Shown here: positions 51,200-62,871 of the stretch, in pieces
Numbering within the stretch: the first letter of the stretch is position 1
Layout of the letters: the number at the start of each line of letters is the position of its first letter
Assembly: GCA_023525715.1 (NCBI GenBank)
Contig: CM042009.1
Span: 125,409,819-125,473,818 of the forward strand
DNA from: Cichorium intybus
Lineage: Eukaryota; Streptophyta; Magnoliopsida; Asterales; Asteraceae
Length of the DNA stretch: 64,000 nucleotides
Reading direction: 5' to 3'
Notes under the pieces: generated by a model
Databases searched by the model: none
What the model saw: only the letters and a program-made list of their open reading frames with translations
Told to the model about the DNA's origin: nothing
Made by a program: the position numbers and the translations under genes

Positions 51200-52258
51200 T
51201 CATATATTTAGAATGTATCCACCCATAAACATGGAAAAAGTCGTCTTGTTCTTTGATAAAGAAGTATGCGGTCGACTAGGACATGGCAGTTTGTGCATGT
51301 CTGTTTTTGGAGACATTTAATGGCAACTAGCTTCTTTATCTATTCGGTTTAGCGGTCGGGGGTTATGTTCAACAATATTGGCTTCATCCTATTCTTGCCT
51401 CCAAGGTCCAATCCTAATCCTAAGAGTTACAAGACCACATCTTCCGTGAAAGTAGCATATGTAATATGGATTTTTATTATATTTTTGCTTTAGCTTGTCT
51501 TTGTGATACAATTCCAAGCTTCGACTTTAGTGGTTTTACTAACAAGGAAAATGCCTCCCCTTAATACCCAACATGAAAGTGTGAGTGCAGTTTTTGGTAA
51601 CATTGTCCAAGACATGGAAGTACACTTTGAAATGACCATCAGACAGAAACAGTTTTCGAATGTCTTCGAACACCATATACCCGAGATTTTTTTTTCTGGC
51701 TATACATATAGATGGTTTAGACCAACGTATATCACAAATATAGTATCATATTATTGTAGAAAGTTCTTGGGTTTTAAGTACCAACAAGATTTGATTAGAA
51801 ACAGTCTTCTTTATGTATTTAGGTGTGTCGAGAGTTCCGCTAAGAAAGAAGCACCCATGAATTTCTTGACTATCCCATTAGAATGAAGATTAACACTCAT
51901 TTCAACTGCTTTTGGTGTTTAGATGGATATAAGGGAAATATGCATGTGTGATCTAATAGGGGTTTTGTCTTATGTAGGCCTGCGGAATGGGGGTTTCACA
52001 ATCGAACAAGCTGCATTGAAAGTTGCCTCAGATAGAGTGGCAAAACACGAGAAATCGTGCATAGAGAATCAACACGTATTCATACCATTTGATATGTTTG
52101 GTTTCCTTGCACCAAAGGCGATGGAGTTGCTCCTCGATAAAGGCCTACGAGTCATGCATAGTAATATTACGACCCCAAGATCATTTGTCGTAGTTTTTAT
52201 GAAAATTGATTTTGTAATCCAAAAACAGTTAGCGGCATAGCTTGTTACCCATTTACCT
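51200..52258 (+). pseudogene. C-terminal part of a plant LINE-like (putative reverse transcriptase) gene, decayed
   Basis: Three plus-strand frames together follow a C-terminal region I recognise from plant proteins annotated as putative reverse transcriptases: NMEKVVLFFDKEV and SVFGDI (to 51318), CLCDTIPSFDFSGFTNKEN near 51500, FKYQQDLIRNSLLYVF and SAKKEAPMNFLTIPLE (to 51886), then GGFTIEQAALKVASDRVAKHEK, ENQHVFIPFDMFGFLAPKA and VMHSNITTPRS (51923-52240). No RT palm is present here. Frameshifts and stops occur between each block. Assignment is from memory of the family, without a search. Confidence 0.6.
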
Positions 52259-52267
52259 TCCATCTCG

Positions 52268-52310
52268 ATGTATATGCAATTTCAAATTTCAAATTTCAAA
52301 TTTCAAATTT
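52268..52310. repeat. (AAATTTC)n short microsatellite
   Basis: About five copies of CAAATTT directly after the decayed RT-like frame, possibly the 3' tail repeat of that element. Confidence 0.8.
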
Positions 52311-52789
52311 CTTTTGTAAGAAGAAGTTTATCAAAATACATGAACTAGATGAAATGAATCTGAATTGACGTTTCAATATTCGTGAGCAGCCCTCAAAATG
52401 CATTCATGCTCATACAATTTGCAATTGTTTCTTTAATTACAATGTCATTATAATATTTTGAATTTTATAATTATGCTTAACAAATCAACTAATTATAAGA
52501 TATAAAAAAATCTTTTGTAAAACAACTCATGCATTTTAAACCAAACATATAAAAGTATATGTTGTAATTTATTACACAATATATCTAAAGTAATATATGA
52601 CCTTTATGACTTTATCAGATATCACAGGAATGAATGAAAAATCAGAAAAAAGGAAAAAGTTAATGTTGTTAAGATGCCCCATTTGCAAGCTTGCAATCAT
52701 GGTGATACGATTTGTCTCCTTGGTAGGTCTCTTGTTTGGTAGCCAACCATTATATTAAAATATATAAATGCTACATTTTCTTGTCTAGT
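52311..52789. other. AT-rich non-coding stretch
   Basis: No gene or repeat recognised. Confidence 0.4.
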
Positions 52790-52935
52790 TTTTTTTTGGA
52801 ATCGGCGGTTGGTGCAACGGAAGCCACGTCTCCATATTTCAGGAGACGTCCCAAGTTCGATACATTTGAGATGACTTAAAATACAACTAATATATAGACT
52901 CAGAACTGGTCGATAATCCTTTATGAGAAAACAAT
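52790..52935 (+). mobile_element. tRNA-derived SINE (or tRNA-like relic)
   Basis: GGTTGGTGCAACGGAAGCC resembles a polymerase III A box, and CCCAAGTTCGATAC about 30 bases on a B box (GGTTCGANNCC type). Between them GTCTCC/GGAGAC forms an anticodon-arm-like stem. The acceptor stem does not pair well and the tail is not tRNA, so a SINE is more likely than a functional tRNA gene. The right boundary is approximate. Confidence 0.5.
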
Positions 52936-54180
52936 GTGTATTCATTCCAAATCTTTTCTAATTTTGTTTTAGTTTTTTTGTAAATTGACATTATTCCGTT
53001 AAAATCAACAATTTGTTGCAAAACTTTACTATTTTCATATTAAGTTCAGACCGACCCTTATATTTTAAAAGTCTTGTGTAAAAATTAAATTGAGGTACTG
53101 TTAAAATTTTCTTATGAATTGTTATTAAATAAATTCCATTTCGTTAAATTCAAAACGTAAAGTTATAATACGCACAAGAGCATAAAATAACTATTATCAC
53201 AAACCGATAGTACGCGAACACTATATACGAGTATTCCCTTTTTAATGATAAATTTAATCTGTTACAAACAACTTTTCAAAAGAAGATAAGCATCCAATGT
53301 ATTATTTGGTCATAATTTCTTTTTAAACAACATAGAAGGAAAAGAAAACTAGATCCTTAGAGTACACAAGCCACTTTCTAGGATGCATATTTTCGTTTAG
53401 TAAGTACTTACTATAATAAATGTCTTGACAAAAATGTATGTTTCTATCATCTTTATAGCATTTGATCTTAACATATCGACCATTTTCACTCGTAAATCTC
53501 ACCATTTAGGATCAACCGTGTCCCACACTCTAGGATAATGGAGGTTAATTGAAATATATTATTTGTCATACCGTTATCAGTCAAGTTAGTTATGTTTTCA
53601 TCTACGCAAGACATTTTTTTGGCCCTTGCAATTCAACTTCTTCTTCTCTAGGCTCGTCTACAACGTCATCCATATTCTGTGTAACAAATTCTCTATGTTC
53701 TTGGCCATTAAACTGAATATTATCAAAATTTATAGTATTATGACCATGTTTCATAATAAAGGGATTGATAAAACATGTAAATATTTTCTAATTTATATTA
53801 ATAACATAAAAACCTAATTTTTATTCTTAATAAAACATGAAGGAGATTAGTAGCATGAAATTATACTTCATGTAATGTACTATTATTTTTGTTTTCTTAG
53901 TTTTTAGTAATGCTATAAAAAAGAAAATTTTTAGTCGGAGGCCCCGTGTGACCGCACCATCTGCACAACCCCAGGGTCGCCACAGATAAAGCCAGTGACG
54001 TTAAACTTATTTCGTGGATGCTTTTGTTCAAGTTCTTAGCTTTATTTTTTTCAGGTATAATTCTTAACAAGTATTTGTTTAAGTATAAGTATCCGTGTTA
54101 AATGATGAAACTTGTTCTAAGATAGCAGCTTTATTGCAACATACGTTATCTATGCTTATATAAGCCATAATGTTGACAAA
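52936..54180. other. Non-coding stretch with a short GC-rich repeat fragment
   Basis: 53935-53998 (GGAGGCCCCGTGTGACCGCA, then CCATCTGCACAACCCC and AGGGTCGCCAC) looks like the end of a dispersed plant repeat; the rest is AT-rich without recognisable genes. Confidence 0.45.
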
Positions 54181-54399
54181 CTAAATATAATGAAGATAAG
54201 GCTGTAGTAGTTTTTTTGGAACGACTGAATATTATAAACTAGGAAGACCATAAGAGGAAAAATAACTAATTGCAAAGGGATAGTCAGGATTGAGTTTTGT
54301 GATCAATTAACCCAACCGACTTTAAGACTGTGATTCCTATGCATATATCAACTGAAAGATAGCCCCACTATGCTCTCAAAAATAGAATCACTTCTAATT

Positions 54400-54771
54400 T
54401 TATTTGACCCGAACACCATCGAGGTTCCATACATCCAAATGTTCCACTAAGCCGTCACTAAAATAACATCCAAAACTCCTCATTTATAAGTAGAGACCGA
54501 CAACATTTCAATGTTGGGGTTGAGTTATGTTCATACATAGTGGTTTATTTATAACAACGAGTTGGCTTAAAGCTGCTTTTGGGCAAGGGCCTCAAGCCCA
54601 AGACATCACTAGTTGATCTAACATGTCTATTGAGCACCACAACATTTTCATCAAGCACTGCAACTACACCATAACTTTTGCACTACAAGTTTTTGTAAAG
54701 AGTGGGATCCCATGCTTAGCTGACGTAGTAGCAATGAAGTCAAAGGGAAGACCAGGCTTCACAACTCAACA
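54400..54771 (-). repeat. Probable 3' LTR of copia fragment A, left boundary uncertain
   Basis: The right edge is defined by a minus-strand polypurine tract CCAAGTGGGAGATTG (54772-54786), typical of Ty1/copia, followed by the LTR start TGTTGAGTTGTG at 54771. A minus-strand TATAAATA lies near 54550. I could not find the other end or a second LTR copy. Confidence 0.45.
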
Positions 54772-54786
54772 ATCTCCCACTTGGAG
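54772..54786 (-). promoter_or_regulatory. Polypurine tract of copia fragment A
   Basis: Minus strand CCAAGTGGGAGATTG, the characteristic Ty1/copia plus-strand primer, located between the RNase H remnant and the LTR start. Confidence 0.75.
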
Positions 54787-54879
54787 GCTAACCAACCAAT
54801 CTATTGCCATCTAAGGTTTTTAACTCTCATCTTTCGCTCTAGCTTGTACCTTATCTTCAAGTATATGGAAGGCTGATTA

Positions 54880-56500
54880 ATGTCATGCATAACTTCAACT
54901 TGTCTGCCATCACTGTCTTTGTAAACATGTATGTCAGATTCTTCGTACCAAGGATCTTTTTTAAGTTTAGAGTAGCATCACTTATCACATATCTAATAAA
55001 GTTGTACTTTATTAAAATGTGTTTCATTTTTCTCTAAAACACTAGATTCTCGATAGGTGAACTGTACTTTGGTTATCATATTGCAGGACATAGTCTTCTT
55101 GTTTCATGACCAACTCTGATATGATGTTCTTCAACGAGATATGCTCATTGTTGGCTATTGCAATAGACATATATTTAGCTTGCCTGGTTGATAGAGTAAC
55201 ACTTTATTGTTGTTTAGACATCCAACTAATTTGTTCCCCCAGTTATAAACAAATAACTTGTTGTGCTTTTCCCTAAATCTTCACAACCTACCAAATTTAT
55301 ATAAACAAAACCTTCCTACACTACTTTCTCTCTTCTAAAGCATAATACAACCTTACATGTTCCTTTTAATTAGCTAGAAACCATTTGACTCTTTTTTAAT
55401 GCTTATTCCCGAATTTTTTATAAATTTGCTAACTATACCCAATGCAAGAGGGTCGAGTAAATACCACAACATATATGAAGCTACCAACTGATGAGGAAAA
55501 CTGGACTTAACCATTTCTTCCTTTGTCTTCATCTGTGTTTGGTTATTGTTTCTTTCCAAACCTTAGATGACTTCCCAAAGGTGTGTTTCGAGTCTTAGAA
55601 TCTCTCATGCTAAATTTATTTAAGACATTCTTGATGTAATTTTGTTGAGAAAGCTTTAAAGTACCACCATCTTTTTCTCTTCTTATGCTCATGTCTAAAA
55701 TCTGTTTAACAACACCTTAGTCCTTATCTCAAACTCTGTTCATTAATCTATTGATATTCTGTATGTATGATCCAACTACCTGCATGTCATTAATGTATAA
55801 TATCATTAATGTATAATAAGAGGATGATGTAAGACAACGTGAAATTTTTTGGGTAGTAACAGTGATATCTCACATCTTGTGTACTCCTTCCTCAACATAA
55901 AACTAAGTTCTAGTTCCTTAGAGCTTGCTTCAACCCATACAAATTTTAAACTACTCACCATCTTTTATTTTTCAGTCAATTAAAACTCTTCAGGTTATGT
56001 CATTTATATATCTTTATCAAGGTCTCCATGCAAGAATGATGTCTTCACATCTAGGTGCTCTAGATGTAAGTCTTTTGCAGCAATAATGCCAAGTACCAAT
56101 TTTATTGTGGTCATAAATAAAACTAGTGATGATATATCATTATAATTAACTCCCATTGTCTATTTAAACCCTTTGACCACTAATATAGCTTGGTACCACT
56201 TGCTCCCATTAATAACATCTTTTACTCAAAGTACGCACCTGTTCTATAATTGTTTCTTCTATGTCAGTAATTTGATTAAGGACCATGCCTGATTTTTGTC
56301 AAGGGGGATTAACTCATCCTCTATAGCCTTCTTCCATATACTGAAATCTTTCATTCTTAATGCCTCTGGATATGATTTTGGTTCCCCATTTTCCTTCAAC
56401 GACATGTAATTTGTCAATGGAGAATCTCTAGATAAACGTCTAATTTTTCTAATAGATCTTTTGGTATGTAATTTGTCAATGGAGAATCTCTAGATAAACG
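54880..56500 (-). pseudogene. Ty1/copia RT and RNase H remnant (fragment A)
   Basis: Minus-strand frames, much interrupted, keep the order of copia pol. Near 56420-56290: SLKENGEPKSYPEALRMKDF and a DKNQAWSLIKLP-like end. Near 56070-56000: LDVKTSFLHGDLDKDI. Near 55800: LYINDMQVVGSY (YVDD site reads YIND). Near 55700-55600: ILDMSIRREKDGGTLKLSQQ. Near 55500-55440: SSVGSFIYVVVFTRP. Near 55310-55080: the RNase H block LVGCEDLGKSTTSYLFITGG. Integrase and everything upstream are missing. Many stops, so it is an old copy. Confidence 0.75.
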
Positions 56501-56528
56501 TCTTCTTTTTCTAATAGATCTTTTGGTA
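56404..56528. repeat. 62-bp tandem duplication
   Basis: ATGTAATTTGTCAATGGAGA and the following ~40 bases at 56404 recur from 56466 with two differences, duplicating the N-terminal RT coding segment of fragment A. Confidence 0.9.
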
Positions 56529-56559
56529 ACAATTTTCTTTCTCTACCTTTTATGGTGTT

Positions 56560-58886
56560 TCATTATCTATAACCTCCACCTCTTTCTCTAGCATATGCCT
56601 TCTCCTAAAGTGTCTGGAGAGCCAGGTGAAGCCATACATATATTTAATTTCTCTTCCATTACTACCTTAATAAACATGTATGTTGGATTCTTCATACAAA
56701 GGATCTTCTTCACGTTCACAATACCATCAGTTAGAAAATGTCTAATAAGGTGATACATAATCTAACTATGTTTCGTTTTGCTAGTTGAACAACACTTTAT
56801 TTATAAGCATGTAAGACACAATATATATTTTTTATCTCATTACAAACTCTAATAGGAAGTTCTTTAACCAAATAAGCTTCTTGTCACCTTGTGAAACTGC
56901 CATATATTCAACTTTTGTGGTTGATAAAGTAACAATCTTTGTTAATCTATATAAAGGTGCTTCAGTATGTTAATGTATGATTCATTTATACATGTTTACA
57001 CTAATAGAAGCTCGATCCTGCAGCTTGCATCCTAGCAAGGCTCTGACTATATGGAAACGCTCCTATTTGGGTTACTCTTGAAACATTTATTTGAGCTAAT
57101 TAGCCATGTCAAACACCCTTAGGGTCCCACGGTTCTTTTGGATATCTAGGACCATGGTTGCCAACAATAGACAAGCAACCTCATTTGATTCATTTAGTCA
57201 TTTTCATACTCATATTTGGTAACCTTAGATGCATTGGTTGGAGAAACCTTAGCAAGAGCTTCATCCAGGGCTCGTTCTTTCTTTTCGTATTTAAGGGAGA
57301 TCCTTAAACAATGAATCTGGTCAAAATAGTTAGCCCATGTCACCTTATCCTTTGATAGGATTTGCAATAGTGAGAAGTTTGTAGTCGAATTTGTTCTTGG
57401 AAAGATCTATAAATTATAAGTTTAGTCACTCTGATTAATCATTAAAAAATAATTACCAAAAAATATTTAATTAACGCTAAGACTCATATTCACTTCAAGT
57501 TGTAAAGAAGGATGCTATAGTCACACCAAGAAGGTATTTAGGTAGGCAATATTATTTGCCAATTCTAGTCTCTATAAACTCCTAGATCTTTCGGGGTTTT
57601 ATTGGCTTATGTCAATGTCATTTTTAATCAATATATGCTCATCCTTACTCATGACAAGTATGTCGTGAATCACAAGCTTGGATTGTAAATCAACCAGGTA
57701 ACACCACATAACACCCTGCCGAGATTCTTGAGTTATTGCTAGTATCACATCATTTTGGCTAAAACCTAACCAATGCTTTGGCTATGACACTTCCCACACC
57801 GAGAGCTTAATAGTTAAATATGTGGTCTTACATGGGCAGCATAAGATATACATTTTCATAAAGCAGGTTTTTTTATCTAGTTAAAACATTTTAATTGTTC
57901 TTTTGGCTTGTGGCTCATTTTAAACCTTTTGAATCATTTTATAAACTCTTATAAAAGGCTAATTTCTATTTGAAAATTCTTTTGTAAACTTTTAACAATT
58001 AGTGCTTGTTTCTAATTTTATTGCAAACAACCATGCAACAAAATATAACAACCATAACACATGCCTTAGTCCTATGTATTTTTCCTGTAAGCCAACACAG
58101 GAAAAACATGGTCATTTCTAAGGACAGGAAAACCACATGGATGCTTGGCTCCTACTTGCTTCGTCACTAACTTTTGATGCCCAGTGGAACTCCACGAGGC
58201 TCCAGTCTCCATGGTCCTCCTTCGGTATTCTCTGGTATTTATTTGTAATATTTTTCTAATTTAATACAAATTTCCTAACAGAACTATTACAATGCAATTT
58301 AAAAGGAAATTTACTTTACAAAAGAATAATCAAAGAACACATGGGTCACAAAATACAACCCATTAAAACCAATACACCAAATACACATCTCAAACACACG
58401 TCTAATGAGGCAAGGTGTTACCGGATCAATACAATTCATAACAAAACTTGATTTGAAACTTCTAGATCATTAAACTTAGTTTAACGATCATGAAATTGCA
58501 ATTGTTTTTATGTTTTTTCATGTCAAAGAAACATATAGACAAAGGTATTAGAAACAAATACTCATTTAGATCTATATCAACTTATATCATGAAAACCAAT
58601 CTTTTGTAAAACCCTTAATTTGCATGGAAGGCCAAAACAATACACCAGCCGATTGCTTTGTCATTTTAACCCACCTAAGATCTGAATTACTTTATGAGTT
58701 CAGAATATAAAATGTACTATTTCTTTTTAGCTTTCCAACGCCGTTGACCTTGTATTTTTTTATTTTCCTATGATTTTATATGATTATAAATAGATATTAA
58801 TAACAAGTTGTCCAGTTCAATTTCAAAGCAAATCAACTTTTTACAAAAACCCTTGGTTTAAATGTGCAAAACACGCTCTGATACCA
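56560..58886 (-). pseudogene. Ty1/copia fragment B: primer site, gag and a second RNase H end
   Basis: The minus-strand order begins at the primer site (58875-58886). Further left, 57430-56960 encodes a gag-like segment (KAERFHIVRALLGCKLQD-like end, VACLLLATM) of the UBN2/copia gag type. It passes directly into a second RNase H C-terminus (56960-56600: PQKLNIWQFHKVTRS, TKHS, MYHLIRHFLTDGIVNVKKI, MKNPTYMFIKVV). Protease, integrase and RT are lost between gag and RNase H. 57440-58870 is mostly unreadable. The RNase H end abuts fragment A, so the two fragments make a mosaic. Confidence 0.6.
58875..58886 (-). promoter_or_regulatory. Primer binding site (initiator tRNA-Met type)
   Basis: Minus strand TGGTATCAGAGC, the standard primer site of plant Ty1/copia elements, 2-3 bases inside the LTR end at 58889. 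Confidence 0.9.
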
Positions 58887-61264
58887 GTTTTGGAATATGG
58901 TGTAATTTACAAAACACGATAAACATACACTAACAGAGGAAGCTATGACAACCAAAAAAATTACGATATAATATATAATTTGACACTTCAACGTTTTATG
59001 GATGGAAAAAAGGTCAATGGATGTAAAAATATGGAAATGTGTGGATTAAGAGCTTTTATTAAGTCAATATGAGATACTATTTTATTTAGAAATTGGTAAT
59101 AATGATATGAGGGAGAAATTGAATTTAAGGACAAAAAATGATGAAAATATTTAACAATCTTTAAAAATTAACATCTCAAAATTTAAAAGGAGTTGGGAAA
59201 AAATCATTTAGGTGACTTTTGTAATATTTTAGATAACAATAATATAGGAAAAAGATTCAGATCATTTTTGAGTTACAACGAAGAAGTTATCAAGGTTTCA
59301 AAATGGCCAAAAAGTGGCAAAAATGGCCAAGTGCCCATGTTTGAGGGTCTGTAACAAAAACTCTGATTAGACTCATACTGAAGTCAGTAAGAAGATGTTG
59401 TAAAGCTTGTTCCCACCTTTCTAAAGGCATAAAGTTTATAAAATTTGGATTTCATATACAAAAGCTATGGCCTTGCAAAAACCAAGAAAAATTAGGAGTG
59501 GTGCTAAGAAATTTATCCAAGTCATTTTAATGAGCGGTATTTTCGGAATTTACATATCTGACTCAAGCCAAAATTAGAACCTAGTTTTGTGAGATATTGT
59601 GTGTGCATTTTCTTCTTTCTGAGATATGATTCTTCCCTCTCCCGATTAAACACAATCACACACCCAAAAGGTAAAATTGAGAAATCAAAAGAATTGCGAG
59701 AGTGAATGAATGTGTGGGGTATAAAGGAGGGAGGGGGGATCGAGAGTGAGATTGGAAGGTTCAGACATGATAGAGGGGCAGCAAGTTGGAAGGGGAAGCA
59801 TACATTGTTGTTGTGGGGGTCAGCTTAGCCAGAAACACGAAATCAATGGGAAACCACGCTGTTGGTGGCGGTAGTGGAAGTGGGTGACATGGAAAAGGCC
59901 ATGGGTGGCGGAGGAGTGTTTTGAAGGTCTGATTTGTGTAAAAAAGTAACCATCAGCTCCTGATTTTGGGTTTTCGGACAAGAACTCAAAGGTAAAAGCT
60001 GATTTTTGTAACCCTTGCTTGTTAAACCCGAAATTACTTCATGCATGTTGGAATTGAAGTTGGGGTTTGGTTTCTAACACTTTATAGATTCAAGAAACAC
60101 TTGCGATTGTAAGGTTTTGATTGTTTGGCTTGGTTGATTTATTGTGCATGTTTGATAATAGATTCAAGAATCAAGAACATAAGAAATTCTATATGTTTAG
60201 GTTTGACTTGCAATTATTAAATGTATGTTAAGGATTTGTTGGAAAGTTTTAAGAACATTTGGTACTAAGTTAGAATTTTCAAAGAAACAACAATACATGC
60301 ATTTGCTTGTTTGATATTTGGAAAAGTTTTGACCTTTTGTTAGTCAAACCCAAAGAACTAGACTGAATTGGTATATGTGGAAATGTTAGAATTCCAAAAT
60401 CAAGTATTATGTGAAGGTTGATTCAAGTTTAAAGTTAAAATTTTGTGTTGTGTGCATATGTTGTTAGTAGTTGAAGCTTGACAACATATGATGATCAAAA
60501 GTCATGATATTTTGATTCTTTACACAAGTTATGGAATTTTGTAAATAGTTGGTGTATTACTTTGGAATGCATAATGTTTGTTGTAATTGGAACGGAATTG
60601 AGAATCAAACCCTTTATGGGACGATTTTAGTATGTGCAAACTTGTTGTTCAAGAAAACATCAATTTAGTCGGGATGCCAATTATGAAGTATTGGAAACAT
60701 ATTAGTGTCAAGTAAGCGTAAAATAACATGTTTTGCAAAGGTTCCTATTTTTAGAAACTTTATTGATTGAAGGTTGTCAAATTGACATAAATAGATACAA
60801 TGATTGATGTTTGGACATCTAACTATTGTAATGAACTTTTATAAATTTAAAAGATTAAATGTTGCAAAAATTACATTGTAGAACCAAAAATACCATTTTG
60901 GTCTTGGGACAAAAGGGTAAAAGTTTCAAAATGGTTATTATGCTTTAAGAATTATGCTTAACCGTTGGAATGGAATAAGATGATGTTTAGAAGTGGTTCA
61001 AGAATTTAGACCAATGTTGTATGTTAGTTGTGTAATAAGTTCTAATATTCTATTAAATTAATAGAGGTTAGAGGACGCTTAGAAGCACCGAAAGGCAAGA
61101 GCCAAGTGGATTAGTATAGCTGGACATACCTAGTTACTAAGGTGCGTACATGTGACATTTTCCCACCATGGGGTTCATGGCGAGAATGTGTATAAAGTTT
61201 TTATGTGACTTCCAAATATGGAATGATATGAAAATCTTTCTACCTATGTCATGATTATGAAAGT

Positions 61265-61520
61265 TTTATACAAAGATTATGAAATAATGTTTTTGGTGAC
61301 AAGCCTACTATGTTATGAAAGAATGTTTTGGCATCAAGCCTACTATCTTATGAAATAATGTTTTGGCATTAAGCCTACTATGTTATGAAAGAATGTTTTG
61401 GCATCAAGCCTAATATGTTATGGAAGAATGTTTTTGGCATCAAGCCTACTATGTATGAAAAATAGTGTTTTGGCATAAAGCCTATGATGATTCTAAAAGA
61501 ATGTTTGACATCTAGCCTTA
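61265..61520. repeat. ~38-bp tandem repeat in the solo LTR
   Basis: About six units of GAATGTTTTGGCATCAAGCC followed by TACTATGTTATGAAA, decaying to the right. Confidence 0.9.
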
Positions 61521-61744
61521 ACAAGTTTATGAATAAATGTTTTGATGACTAGAAATGTTATGTTTTATGAATGACAGGTATTTGAAGAAAGCAATGTAAC
61601 GCAATGTAAAGTAATGTGAATAAAAGGATAATGTTTGGCTCGTGCAATGATGTTCTCAAAAGGGACGATAGAGGAGCCTACTGGGACGGTACCTATCCCT
61701 TCAGTAGATGTCCTAAAGCTACGAGGCCATGATGAACTGATCAA

Positions 61745-61965
61745 GTTCTTTCAATTATAGTATAGACTTGGGGTATCGTCGAGAGTGATTAATGCCCTAA
61801 GTATAAAAATTAAGCATGTTGAGATACCATTCAAAGCATGTAGTAAGAGGATGAGGTGGTCTGATTATGTTCTTACCATATCGGTATAGACTTGGGGTAT
61901 CACGAAGAGTGATTAAGGCCCTAAGTATAAAAATCCAATTGTGTTAAGATACCAGCCAAGTTAAA
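61745..61965. repeat. ~130-bp direct repeat in the solo LTR
   Basis: TATAGACTTGGGGTATC, GAGAGTGATTAA(T/G)GCCCTAAG and TATAAAAAT...GAGATACCA occur in order at about 61758-61830 and 61892-61955. Confidence 0.85.
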
Positions 61966-62871
61966 GGAAAAAAATCAAAGTTTTATGTCAATAGCTTTAT
62001 TACTTGATTTACTTGAAAGACATTAAAAGAAAAATATCTTTACATGTTAGAAGCAAGTAGTTGACTCGAAGAAATTAGGATTTTAGATGGAGTGAGCTTT
62101 TGTTGATGTAATGGTTTGTAATTCTAACTTGCTTGCTATGATTTTATGATACGATGTTCATAACACCTTATAGATTTGACGAAGCTACAATGGTTTTTGT
62201 TTATCCATTTTTTGTACATGTAGTTACACTCATGTAAAAATGTGAACCATGTTTTGAATGACTTTTGTATGAAAATAGGGCTGTTAGAGAAGCAACAAAA
62301 CCATATTCCATCAAGGATCACACGTGCATGACTAGATGCAACACAAACATAGAATGTCAAAGTACACATACCCTTATAGACTTTGATTATAGTTTCTTGT
62401 TGTATGGATGAATGAGGATCGAAACTAGAATCCCTCTAATGTAGTCACACACCAAGATGGATGATCAATAAATAATATCTTCAAACTCACCTCACTTAAT
62501 AGCACAAACAAACCCTACTTAGAGAGGGGATCAAAACGTGAACAAGAGGGAGAGAACAAGAGCGGCCGTAAGTTTTAGAGAGAATGAGAGTGGCCGTGTG
62601 TATGTTGATCATGACTAGGGTTGAGGCTTTTAATCTCTTATCCATTGACTTGGCTATCATTATCCCTTGATTTATGGAATACAAATTCAAATTAAGAATA
62701 ATTTCACTTAAGTCCCTACACTCTTCTAGTTCCAAAATAACTTACCTAACTTTTAAAAAACTAATCACTCGGCTTTTTATTTTGTTATCTTAAGCTTCAA
62801 TCATATCTTGTATGTAACTCAAAAAGACCCTGTTAAACTTGTTATGACCATGGACATATTTCCAACATTGT

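Larger units (their letters stand above)
58944..62288 (+). mobile_element. Solo gypsy (Tekay-like) LTR, 3345 bp, nested in the copia LTR
   Basis: GAAGC flanks both ends (58939-58943 and 62289-62293). The left end TATGACAACC corresponds to TGTTATAACC of the solo LTR at 16193, and the right end GTATGAAAATAGGGCTGTTAGA corresponds to GTATGAAAGATGGGGTGTTACA at 17281-17302. The terminal TG and CA have therefore each mutated. Interior similarity to the 16193-17302 LTR spans 59030-59560, and GGGACGGTACC near 61682 matches the LTR at 781-3341. No internal gypsy coding sequence is attached. Confidence 0.75.
58889..62866 (-). repeat. 5' LTR of copia fragment B, split by a solo gypsy LTR
   Basis: The minus strand starts TGTTGGAAATATGTCC at 62866 and ends CACCATATTCCA at 58889, giving matching terminal inverted repeats (TGGAATATGG/CATATTTCCAACA). 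The two pieces, 62866-62289 and 58943-58889, join at the GAAGC duplication once the nested LTR is removed, leaving about 628 bases. The minus-strand leader-like stretch near 62580-62520 contains repeated CTCTCTC and GGCCG words. Confidence 0.7.

Noticed and set aside
52797..52870. Functional tRNA gene
   Set aside because: A- and B-box-like words are present, but the acceptor stem and other arms do not fold properly; a SINE relic fits better.
62402..62866. Separate solo copia LTR with a TTGTT duplication
   Set aside because: The left edge lacks TG. The sequence joins 58889-58943 through the GAAGC duplication, so it is part of one split LTR.
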